NCBI GenBank assembly: GCA_047625765.1
Contig: JBLHRE010000046.1
Location: forward strand, 1-11,500
Direction of reading: 5' to 3'
Source: JBLHRE01 sp047625765
GTDB taxonomy: Bacteria; Bacteroidota; Bacteroidia; Flavobacteriales; JBLHRE01
DNA length: 11,500 bases
Shown here: one piece after another, positions 1 through 6,500 of the stretch
How positions within the stretch are numbered: the first letter of the stretch is position 1
Layout of the letters: each line of letters starts with the position of its first letter
Program-made: the position numbers and the translations under genes
The notes under the pieces: generated by a model
Database searches by the model: none
Told to the model about the DNA's origin: nothing
Seen by the model: the letters and a program-made list of their open reading frames with translations, nothing else

Positions 1-1254
1 TTGTTGGGTCAGCTATTACTTACTGGAGTAACTTTAATGGTCTTGTTTTTGTTTATTAAACAGTACCGTAAAGAGATTTACGAAGACACTTCAAAATTAA
101 CGTTCATATTAATGAATATCATTTTGATGGTCTTAATGGCAACAGCAATGATTAAGATAGATGCTGAAATGCTTTATCTAATCCCATTCTGTATACTTCC
201 ATTAATTTTAAGGGCATTTTTCGATACCCGTTTGGCTCTGTTCACCCATTTGGTTACGGTACTCATTATTGGATTTTTAGCTCCCAATGGGTTCGAATTT
301 GTGTTTTTACAATTGATTGCCGGAATCATGTCTATACTTACTGTGGTAAGTATGTACAAACGAGCAGATTTATTTATTACAGCGGCTAAAATCACCTTGA
401 TTTACATTATCTCCTACTTTGCAATGGCCATATTGCAGGAAGGATCTATTGATCAGTTGCAGCCCGTAATTTTTGGATTATTTATTGCCAATGGTGTTTT
501 AACTTTATTTGCGTATCCATTGATTTACGCTTTTGAGCGAATTTTCGGATTGGTATCTGACATTTCCTTGTTGGAGTTATCCGACACCAATAATCCTTTA
601 TTAAAAGAGTTGGCTCAAAAGGCCCCTGGTACATTTCAGCATTCATTGCAAGTAGCAAATCTGGCAGAGGAAATTATTGCTAAGCTCGATGGGAATGCCC
701 TGTTGGTGAGAACAGCAGCATTATACCATGATATTGGTAAAATGAATAATCCTTTATATTTTATTGAAAATCAGACTACTGGGTTTAATCCACACGATGA
801 ACTTTCGTTTGCAGAAAGTGCGGAAATGATTATTTCGCATGTTAGCGATGGTATTAAATTGGCGAAGAAAAACAAACTGCCAGATCGAATTATCGATTTC
901 ATTCGAACCCACCACGGAACATCAATGGTGCAGTACTTTTACAGACAGTACCTAAAAAATTTCCCTGAAGAGGTAATAGACAAAGATAAGTTCAGCTACA
1001 AGGGGCCAAAACCTTTCTCTAAAGAAACGGCTGTATTAATGATGAGTGATGCCGTAGAAGCAGCTTCAAGAAGTTTAAAAGAACCAAACGCAGAGAATAT
1101 TGATAAGTTGGTAGAAGGAATTCTTGAGAGTCAAATGAAGGAAGGACAATTTGAGAACGTAGATATTACCATGAGGAATTTTAAGGAGATTAAGAAGATC
1201 TTCAAAAAGAAGCTAAAGAGCATTTATCACGTACGAATCGAATATCCAGAATAA
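1..1254 (+). CDS. 7TM-HD family phosphohydrolase, PgpH-like (5' end outside window)
   Basis: Membrane protein with a cytoplasmic HD phosphohydrolase domain. The family includes Listeria PgpH, a c-di-AMP phosphodiesterase; c-di-AMP as substrate is inferred here. Numbered from base 1, about seven hydrophobic segments lie near residues 4-19, 33-51, 57-74, 78-94, 100-118, 126-145 and 156-179. The HD domain follows from about 200 to 400. The expected metal ligands are all visible: H214, H243-D244 in YHDIGK, H280, H304-H305 in RTHHGT, and D350 in MMSDAVEAASR. The spacing fits the PgpH subgroup and the site looks intact. The open frame runs to the first base, and the large periplasmic N-terminal domain and first membrane helix of the family are missing. 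The TTG at base 1 is therefore probably an internal leucine codon and the gene is cut by the window edge. The gene ends at a hairpin shared with the convergent neighbour. Confidence 0.93.
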   Translation: MLGQLLLTGVTLMVLFLFIKQYRKEIYEDTSKLTFILMNIILMVLMATAMIKIDAEMLYLIPFCILPLILRAFFDTRLALFTHLVTVLIIGFLAPNGFEFVFLQLIAGIMSILTVVSMYKRADLFITAAKITLIYIISYFAMAILQEGSIDQLQPVIFGLFIANGVLTLFAYPLIYAFERIFGLVSDISLLELSDTNNPLLKELAQKAPGTFQHSLQVANLAEEIIAKLDGNALLVRTAALYHDIGKMNNPLYFIENQTTGFNPHDELSFAESAEMIISHVSDGIKLAKKNKLPDRIIDFIRTHHGTSMVQYFYRQYLKNFPEEVIDKDKFSYKGPKPFSKETAVLMMSDAVEAASRSLKEPNAENIDKLVEGILESQMKEGQFENVDITMRNFKEIKKIFKKKLKSIYHVRIEYPE

Positions 1255-1294
1255 AAAAAAGTCCAGTATAGCGAAAGCAATACTGGACTTTTTT
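1253..1294. terminator. Bidirectional intrinsic terminator between convergent genes
   Basis: A run of eight A (1253-1260) precedes a 9 bp perfect stem, GTCCAGTAT at 1261-1269 with ATACTGGAC at 1280-1288. Six T follow (1289-1294). Inside the stem, past an A-A mismatch, GC-GAAA-GC adds two base pairs closed by a GAAA tetraloop. The A tract becomes a T tract on the other strand, so the structure can stop transcription both of the HD gene (+) and of the beta-barrel gene (-), whose stop codon is at 1313-1315. Confidence 0.92.
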
Positions 1295-1312
1295 ATGAAT
1301 CGTATGCTTAGT

Positions 1313-1891
1313 TTACCATCTAAAAGAAAAGCCAATAGCTAGCGAATAGGTTTCAGTAGTACCAGCAGCAGCTTCTAGATTAATACCTAAAAACTTTCCT
1401 AAGTATGTATTTACACCAACTACAAGATTAGCTGTGGCTTCTGACACACCTTTATCAATTGTTCCAAAATCCTCTTGTGTATTATTATCAAGGTTCACAC
1501 TCTGAACAATAAATCCAGCTTGCAGTCCAGCATAAAAGTCAGTCTCTTTTTTGGCGATAAAATGATACAGGGGACGAATCCCTGCTTGGAAAGATGTGGA
1601 GGTGTAAGTATAGTCTAACTGGTCTCCAGTAATAGTGTTAAGCTGACCAGCAAGTCCAAACCCTAAACTAAATTTTTTGCTAATACTATAATCAAAGTTT
1701 AGATACGCACCAGGTAGGTACGTTCTTTTCTCGCTTCCAATATCTTTTTGATCTATCAAATCAACAAGCATTTCGTTTCCAAAAGCACCAAATGCAATAC
1801 TGTGTCTTCCTGGACCCACAAACTGAGCACTAGCGGCAAAGCCAGTAAAAAGGAAACCTAAAATTGCTAGAGTATAAAATTTCTTCATCAT
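1313..1891 (-). CDS. Secreted outer-membrane beta-barrel-like protein, function unknown
   Basis: 192-residue protein with a clear Sec signal peptide: MMKK, a hydrophobic core, then ASA-QF, with cleavage likely after residue 22. The rest alternates short amphipathic strands rich in G, Y, F and N (for example FSLGFGLAGQL, FYAGLQAGFIV, LGINLEAAAGTT) and ends in SLAIGFSFRW. A C-terminal strand with a terminal aromatic residue is typical of proteins folded into the outer membrane by the BAM machinery. Length and pattern fit a small 8-strand barrel of the OmpA-N or OmpW-like sort common in Bacteroidota, but I cannot assign a specific family. Two ATG codons are adjacent at 1886-1891, and either could be the start. 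The gene stands alone: convergent with the HD gene, divergent from typA. No convincing promoter was found upstream; the nearest -7-like box has one mismatch. There is no visible ligand or enzyme motif, so no function is claimed. Confidence 0.85.
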   Translation of the reverse strand: MMKKFYTLAILGFLFTGFAASAQFVGPGRHSIAFGAFGNEMLVDLIDQKDIGSEKRTYLPGAYLNFDYSISKKFSLGFGLAGQLNTITGDQLDYTYTSTSFQAGIRPLYHFIAKKETDFYAGLQAGFIVQSVNLDNNTQEDFGTIDKGVSEATANLVVGVNTYLGKFLGINLEAAAGTTETYSLAIGFSFRW

Positions 1892-2027
1892 TTTAATTTG
1901 GGTTCTAAAGGCGCTAAATTAAACATTTTGAAATTCTATTGTGAACTTTTTGTTAGGCAATTGAAATCCCATTTTCTATGGGTTTCTCAGGCTGTAATAA
2001 AACCACCCTTCCATCGGCTTCACAAGC

Positions 2028-2059
2028 GCCCAAAACCAAGCATTCTTATTGTTTTGGGC
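2028..2059. repeat. 9 bp perfect inverted repeat with 14 nt loop
   Basis: GCCCAAAAC at 2028-2036 is the exact reverse complement of GTTTTGGGC at 2051-2059. No T tract follows on either strand, and no gene reads into it from the left on the plus strand, so it is not an obvious terminator. It lies about 137 bp upstream of the barrel gene start and about 350 bp upstream of typA. It could be an operator-like palindrome, part of a small RNA, or coincidence. Confidence 0.5.
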
Positions 2060-2385
2060 CTATCTGGATTATTCGGGAAATAAACTGCAGCAACCACTTT
2101 GCTTGCCAATGAGGGATTTTGGTACCTAATAATTGGTTATAAGAGTACAAGAGTTTTTGATACCCAAAGAACTAAAATCAATATGTAGAATGCAAGCTAC
2201 TTTCTTTGCTTTTTCGAATACTTGAACCTTTTTAATGCAGCCAATTCGTATATCTAATTCCGAAAATTATGAGATTTCACATAAATATTTTAGAATAGAA
2301 GCTGTTAATTATTAGTGTTTTAAGCGATTTAGTAAAAAAAAATAAATCCTTTTCAATAAAAAAATGTGTTAAGTAAAATAAGCCG

Positions 2386-2393
2386 TACTTTTG
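2386..2393 (+). promoter_or_regulatory. Bacteroidota -7 promoter box for typA
   Basis: TACTTTTG matches the Bacteroidota primary sigma -7 consensus TAnnTTTG exactly and is the same octamer found at the ftsK promoter. No good TTTG -33 element lies at 17-21 bp; TGTG at 2365-2368 is the nearest. A tracts at 2334-2342 and 2358-2364 may compensate. Transcription would start near 2398-2401, giving a short leader of about 10-14 nt before the ATG at 2412. Confidence 0.65.
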
Positions 2394-2411
2394 CCGCTTC
2401 AAATTTTAGCT

Positions 2412-4214
2412 ATGAAGTCAATCAGAAATATTGCAATTATTGCTCACGTTGACCACGGTAAAACAACCCTGGTAGACAAGATGTTATATCAAGCGAATCT
2501 TTTTCGCGATAACGAAGAACAAGATGATTTAATCTTGGACAATAACGATCTTGAACGTGAAAGAGGGATTACCATTTTGTCAAAGAATGTTTCCATCGTT
2601 TATAATGATATTAAAGTAAACATTATTGACACTCCTGGTCACGCTGATTTTGGTGGTGAAGTAGAGCGTGTATTAAACATGGCGGATGGTGTTTTGCTGT
2701 TGGTGGATGCTTTTGAAGGTCCAATGCCACAAACACGTTTCGTATTGCAAAAAGCCTTAGAGATGGGCTTAAAGCCATGTGTTGTTGTAAATAAAGTTGA
2801 TAAAGAAAACTGTACTCCTGATGAAGTACATGAAGCTATTTTCGAATTGATGTTTAACCTTGATGCTACAGAAGAGCAGTTGGATTTTCCAACCGTTTAT
2901 GGTTCTGCTAAGCAAGAGTGGATGAGCACAGATTGGAGAAATAGAACGGAAGATATTACTGCTTTGTTGGATATGGTAATCAAAGAGGTTCCAGCACCAA
3001 CTATTACAGAAGGTAATACTCAAATGTTGGTTACTTCTTTAGACTTTTCTTCATTTACGGGTCGTATTGCAATCGGTCGTTTACAAAGAGGTGATTTAAA
3101 GGAAGGGCAACAGGTAAACTTAATCAAGAGAGATGGTTCTATGACCAAATCAAAGGTTAAGGAATTGTACATCTTCGAAGGTTTAGGTCGTAAAAGAGTT
3201 GATTCTGTTGATGCAGGTGAGATTTGCGCTGTAGTTGGATTGGACGGATTTGAGATTGGTGATACTATCGCTGATATAGAAAAACCAGAAGCTTTGAAAT
3301 CTATTGCGATTGATGAGCCTACAATGAGTATGACATTTACCATTAACGATTCTCCTTTCTTTGGTAAAGAAGGAAAGTTTGTGACCTCACGTCATATCAA
3401 AGATCGTTTGGATAAAGAATTAGAAAAGAATTTAGCTTTACGTGTATTGCCTGGTAAGACTGCAGATTCGTTCATCGTATTTGGACGTGGTGTATTACAC
3501 TTGTCGGTACTTATCGAAACAATGAGACGCGAAGGTTACGAAATGCAAATTGGACAACCTCAGGTTATTATCAAAGAGGTTGACGGTGTTAAATGTGAAC
3601 CAGTTGAGGAATTGACTATTGATTTACCTGATAATGTTTCTGGTAAGGCTGTAGAAATGGTTACCTTAAGAAAAGGTGAAATGTTAAGCATGCAACCTAA
3701 AGGTGGTCGTATGATTTGTGAATTCAAAATTCCATCTCGTGGAATTATTGGTTTACGTAACTACCTGTTAACAGCTACTGCTGGTGAAGCAATTATGAAC
3801 CACCGTTTCTTGGCTTACGAACCTTACAAAGGTGGAATTGGAGGTCGTCAGAACGGGTCTATGATTTCTATGGATGCAGGAAACTCTATTCCTTATGCAT
3901 TAGACAAATTACAGGATCGTGGTAAGTTTTTTGTAGGTATTCAAGAACCAGTTTATATGGGACAGGTTATTGGAGAAAATAGCCGTGCAGGTGATTTAGT
4001 AGTAAACATTACTAAAACAAAGAAATTATCGAACATGCGTTCTTCTGGTGCAGATGATAAAGTGAAGTTAGCTCCACCTATCAAATTTAGTTTAGAAGAA
4101 GCATTAGAATATATCCAGAGAGATGAGTATGTTGAAGTAACGCCAAATAGTTTGCGTTTACGTAAGATATTCTTAGACGAAGGAGTTAGAAAAAGAGAAG
4201 GCCATAAAGCCTAA
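2412..4214 (+). CDS. typA: Ribosome-associated translational GTPase TypA/BipA
   Basis: 600-residue GTPase of the elongation-factor family. It binds the 70S ribosome and acts in 50S assembly and stress or low-temperature adaptation. The G motifs are in order: AHVDHGKTT (11-19), RGIT (51-54), DTPGH (73-77), NKVD (127-130) and SAK (165-167). After the G domain come a beta-barrel domain II, EF-G-like domains III and V, and the TypA-specific C-terminal domain, including GGRQNGSMISMDAG and the conserved NMRSSGADDK. Length matches the family norm of about 600. An in-frame TTG at 2391 would add seven residues, but it overlaps the -7 promoter box, and family members begin at MKSIRNIAIIAHVDHGK, so the ATG at 2412 is preferred. 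No Shine-Dalgarno is apparent, which is usual for this phylum. The gene is monocistronic, between its own promoter and a long hairpin. No residue looks missing. Confidence 0.97.
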   Translation: MKSIRNIAIIAHVDHGKTTLVDKMLYQANLFRDNEEQDDLILDNNDLERERGITILSKNVSIVYNDIKVNIIDTPGHADFGGEVERVLNMADGVLLLVDAFEGPMPQTRFVLQKALEMGLKPCVVVNKVDKENCTPDEVHEAIFELMFNLDATEEQLDFPTVYGSAKQEWMSTDWRNRTEDITALLDMVIKEVPAPTITEGNTQMLVTSLDFSSFTGRIAIGRLQRGDLKEGQQVNLIKRDGSMTKSKVKELYIFEGLGRKRVDSVDAGEICAVVGLDGFEIGDTIADIEKPEALKSIAIDEPTMSMTFTINDSPFFGKEGKFVTSRHIKDRLDKELEKNLALRVLPGKTADSFIVFGRGVLHLSVLIETMRREGYEMQIGQPQVIIKEVDGVKCEPVEELTIDLPDNVSGKAVEMVTLRKGEMLSMQPKGGRMICEFKIPSRGIIGLRNYLLTATAGEAIMNHRFLAYEPYKGGIGGRQNGSMISMDAGNSIPYALDKLQDRGKFFVGIQEPVYMGQVIGENSRAGDLVVNITKTKKLSNMRSSGADDKVKLAPPIKFSLEEALEYIQRDEYVEVTPNSLRLRKIFLDEGVRKREGHKA

Positions 4215-4264
4215 CAATATTTATAACAAGGAGTTGACATTAGACAATAATTCTCTTTGTAAGC

Positions 4265-4306
4265 CCAAGAATAAGCCGCTTCATTTATTTGAAGCGGCTT
4301 TCTTGG
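4265..4306. terminator. Long hairpin between convergent typA and mtfA-like genes
   Basis: An 11 bp perfect stem, AAGCCGCTTCA at 4273-4283 with TGAAGCGGCTT at 4290-4300, encloses a 6 nt loop. A further 6 bp, CCAAGA at 4265-4270 with TCTTGG at 4301-4306, extend it across a two-base bulge (4271-4272). The run after the stem is only weakly T-rich on both strands, so it is not a textbook intrinsic terminator. Its position, 50 bp after the typA stop and 9 bp from the stop of the opposing gene, makes shared termination or 3'-end protection the likely role. Confidence 0.75.
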
Positions 4307-4315
4307 TTAATACAG

Positions 4316-5203
4316 TTAAGTGTAATGTGGTTTGCCGCAGCAACGTTTAAACTTATCGCCACTGGCACAAGGGCAAGTACTGTTTCTTCCAATGCTAGTG
4401 CTTGACCGATTTAGTTTTTTTGAAGACATATTTTGTTGGAACATTTGTTCCAGCATACGGTATAATTCTGGATGGTTGCGTTGGAGTAATTTAGGGCGTT
4501 CGAAAAAATATTCGCTAATTACAGCAAAGAATTCTGCTTGATTTGTTCCTCCGTAAGGGTTGATGTCTGAAGATTGGGTGTAAATTTCTTCCATCTTTAT
4601 TTTCATTAAATCTAACCATGGGATCACATATTGCTTTTGTAATAGAATCTCAGGAACGCCATCCACAACTCCATCTATTTTGTCTATAAGATGCACGAAT
4701 TCATGTACAGCAGTATTCTTCTTGTCTGTTTCGTTTTTGAAACCCAAGTACAAAGCTTCTTTGGATAGTATCATTAGGCCATTCATATATCCGCTTCCTA
4801 CCATACCCATAATGTTGCGTCCTTTTCCATCTAAATCGAAAGAATCGTTGAACATTCTTGGATAGAGTAAAACCTCGTTTAGATTGATATAGCGCCAATC
4901 TTTAAAGCTAAATATGGGGATAATGGCACTTGCGGCTATCAAGATTTGGTCCTTTATACTAACATCTGTCTTTATCCCAGTAATTCTACAGTTCAATAAA
5001 AATTCTTGCATCTTGAATTCGAAATGGCTTTTGCTTTCTGGTTCTAAAGCATTGTAGAAAGAAACTTCTTCTCTTAAAAGGACTTTCCAATCTAAGGGAA
5101 ATGGCTCATTTGGAGTTTTCCATCGGTCGGATTTTTGCTGGACTCGATATTTAACAACCAACACTATTATGATAATGCCCGTAAGGAGAAAAAAGTAGTT
5201 CAT
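4316..5203 (-). CDS. MtfA-like zinc peptidase (M90) with C-terminal SEC-C motif
   Basis: 295-residue predicted metallopeptidase. Residues 4-18 are a hydrophobic segment that probably anchors it in the inner membrane. The central region (about 40-255) resembles MtfA, the E. coli zinc peptidase that binds the glucose regulator Mlc. It shows HEFVH at 167-171 (zinc ligands H167 and H171, catalytic E168) and NQAEFFAVISEYFF at 221-234. E231, 64 residues after the first His, is the likely third ligand. After a Ser/Asn-rich linker, residues 272-291 form a SEC-C zinc-binding motif, GRNSTCPCASGDKFKRCCGK, with C277, C279, C288 and C289. This motif is best known from the SecA C-terminus, where it contacts SecB and ribosomes. 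E. coli MtfA has no such tail, and the combination is noteworthy. The gene starts 17 bp after the rluE-like stop and is last in the minus-strand block. The substrate is unknown, and a link to Mlc cannot be assumed in this phylum. Confidence 0.88.
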   Translation of the reverse strand: MNYFFLLTGIIIIVLVVKYRVQQKSDRWKTPNEPFPLDWKVLLREEVSFYNALEPESKSHFEFKMQEFLLNCRITGIKTDVSIKDQILIAASAIIPIFSFKDWRYINLNEVLLYPRMFNDSFDLDGKGRNIMGMVGSGYMNGLMILSKEALYLGFKNETDKKNTAVHEFVHLIDKIDGVVDGVPEILLQKQYVIPWLDLMKIKMEEIYTQSSDINPYGGTNQAEFFAVISEYFFERPKLLQRNHPELYRMLEQMFQQNMSSKKLNRSSTSIGRNSTCPCASGDKFKRCCGKPHYT

Positions 5204-5220
5204 GGGATTATTATTTGAAG

Positions 5221-5796
5221 CTAATATTTTGGGCTGTGAATTTTAATGACCTCTCCCGCTTCCATACTTTCAATGGTATAGGTGCCAATTCTAAAGCGAA
5301 CAAGTCGGAGGGTTGGGTAACCCACTGCAGCAGTCATTTTACGGACTTGTCTGAATTTGCCTTCAGAAATAACAATACTAATCCATGTAGTTGGGCCGTG
5401 TCGGACATCTCTTATTTTTTTCGCACGTTCTGGTAAAATAGGAGGGGAACCTAATAAAGCTACTGCTGCAGGTAGTGTAGTATAGGGCCCATCTTCTGTG
5501 GAAATTAATACGCCATATTTTAACTTTTCAAGAGCCTCAGCGTCTATTGCACCATCGACCTGCACATAGTACTCTTTTTCTACTTTAGCGCTTCTAATGT
5601 ACTCGCTAAGCTTACCATCGGTAGTTAAGAGTAACAGTCCTTCAGAAGGCTCGTCCAATCTGCCAATAGCCATAGTTCCATCTGGAAAAGGAAAAAGCTC
5701 CCCCAGGAGCTTTTTATTCTTTCGTTTTGTAGTATTGTTTACAAACTGAGATAGGTAACCATATGGTTTAAACAATTTATAATGAAAGTTCGTCAA
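5221..5796 (-). CDS. rluE: 23S rRNA pseudouridine synthase, RluE-like (RsuA family)
   Basis: 191-residue enzyme that isomerises a uridine in rRNA to pseudouridine. RluE of E. coli acts on 23S U2457; the same target here is inferred. The catalytic motif is GRLDEPSEGLLLLTTDG at 45-61, with D48 as nucleophile. Further family blocks are KEYYVQVDG and the C-terminal SEGKFRQVRKMTAAVGYPTLRLVRFRIG. There is no N-terminal S4 RNA-binding domain: the protein begins directly with YKLFKPYGYLSQF, as RluE does and unlike RluB, RluF or RsuA. The start appears to be TTG at 5796. An in-frame TAA lies 12 bases upstream, no other standard start intervenes, and the first internal ATG (residue 42) would cut into the catalytic motif. 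A 38 bp gap separates it from lolA upstream, so it probably belongs to the ftsK-lolA transcript. The RluE assignment rests on architecture; another S4-less family member is possible. Confidence 0.88.
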   Translation of the reverse strand: MTNFHYKLFKPYGYLSQFVNNTTKRKNKKLLGELFPFPDGTMAIGRLDEPSEGLLLLTTDGKLSEYIRSAKVEKEYYVQVDGAIDAEALEKLKYGVLISTEDGPYTTLPAAVALLGSPPILPERAKKIRDVRHGPTTWISIVISEGKFRQVRKMTAAVGYPTLRLVRFRIGTYTIESMEAGEVIKIHSPKY

Positions 5797-5834
5797 AACG
5801 GTTACTTATAGATTTTATAAAATTTCACTATTCA

Positions 5835-6482
5835 CTAACGCATGTCTTGCATATAGAAATCGGTGTAAAGCGTTGTATCAAAACTAAAACTTGAAGGAGT
5901 TAAAATTTGATTTGATTTCATGCTTTTAATAATATAGTTGGTAATGGTACCATTGTTTCCCATCTCTTTAAGTGCTACAATTTGTTTCTTTTTTGCATCA
6001 ATACTCAAAATGATTTTAGAATATTCTATAGCATCTAAATTTTCTGGAAACAACTCTACTGTTTCAAAAGAAACACCATCAATGGTAGTTGGTTCTCCCA
6101 TTTTATATTTGAAACCTTTCTTATAAATAGAAAATAAATCTTTTGGCGAAATAGACTCATCATCTTGATCTGTCACATTCGAAATAGTTCCTTCTTCGTC
6201 ATCAATAAATAAATCCCAAATGGTAGTGCCATCACAAACACGTTTGATTCCTAAAAACTCCAAGACGTATTTTTCTCCTTCCATTATCAAAGCACCTTCG
6301 GTACTACGTTTTACATCAGCAGAAGGATTGTTTAATTCGTAAGAAAATGAGATAGAAATATTTTTGTACGACTGTGTTTTTGCACTTACTTCGTCCAATA
6401 ATTTCTGTGCAGTAGTATCATTTTGCGCTTGAACGAAAAGGCTTCCTAGAGCCAAAAATGCACATGTAATAAAGGTTTTCAT
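5835..6482 (-). CDS. lolA: LolA-like periplasmic outer-membrane lipoprotein carrier protein
   Basis: 215-residue periplasmic protein with a signal peptide (MKTF, hydrophobic core, VQA-QN, cleavage after about residue 19). LolA takes lipoproteins from the LolCDE transporter and carries them to the outer membrane. The mature part opens with a helix (KLLDEVSAKTQSYKNISISFSYEL) that leads into the half-barrel strands of the LolA fold (EGALIMEGEKYVLEF, KRVCDGTTIWDLFIDDEEGTISNV). Near the end, ILSIDAKKKQIVALKEMGNNGTITNYIIKSM matches the typical closing strands. Sequence conservation in this family is low, so fold pattern and context carry weight. lolA directly after ftsK is a common Bacteroidota order, here with 17 bp between the stop and the next ATG. 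Length is close to the family's usual size. It may be a distant LolA-fold carrier with another hydrophobic cargo, but LolA is the best call. Confidence 0.87.
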   Translation of the reverse strand: MKTFITCAFLALGSLFVQAQNDTTAQKLLDEVSAKTQSYKNISISFSYELNNPSADVKRSTEGALIMEGEKYVLEFLGIKRVCDGTTIWDLFIDDEEGTISNVTDQDDESISPKDLFSIYKKGFKYKMGEPTTIDGVSFETVELFPENLDAIEYSKIILSIDAKKKQIVALKEMGNNGTITNYIIKSMKSNQILTPSSFSFDTTLYTDFYMQDMR

Positions 6483-6500
6483 AAGGGGTAATATTATTTT

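Larger units (their letters stand above)
1892..2411. other. 520 bp divergent intergenic region (barrel gene / typA)
   Basis: No convincing gene is visible here. The one open frame, at 1898-2083 (+), encodes a 61-residue peptide with no recognisable motif and is probably chance. The left part holds a 9 bp inverted repeat (2028-2059) and a smaller imperfect hairpin, CCCAT and ATGGG, at 1968-1982. The right part becomes very A+T rich, with A tracts at 2334-2342 and 2358-2364 just upstream of the typA promoter. The gap is long beside the 16-100 bp spacings elsewhere in the window. It may hold regulatory sites, a small RNA or a decayed gene, and the sequence alone does not decide between these. 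Confidence 0.6.

Noticed and set aside
1..3. TTG at the first base as the true start of the HD protein
   Set aside because: 7TM-HD proteins carry a large periplasmic domain and another helix before this point, so the gene is almost certainly cut by the window edge.
1968..1982. Short hairpin CCCAT-TTTCT-ATGGG as a terminator or operator
   Set aside because: A five-pair stem with no T tract is expected by chance in AT-rich DNA; it is mentioned only as part of the intergenic gap.
1898..2083. 61-residue open frame on the plus strand in the divergent gap
   Set aside because: No recognisable motif, a composition unlike its neighbours, no promoter or ribosome signal, and it spans the inverted repeat. 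Most likely chance.
2391..2411. TTG at 2391 as the typA start
   Set aside because: It lies within the -7 promoter box, upstream of the expected transcript start, and the family N-terminus begins at the ATG at 2412.
5879..5886. TAGTTTTG on the minus strand within lolA as an internal promoter for rluE
   Set aside because: There is no -33 element at the right spacing and it lies inside coding sequence; an operon transcript explains rluE adequately.
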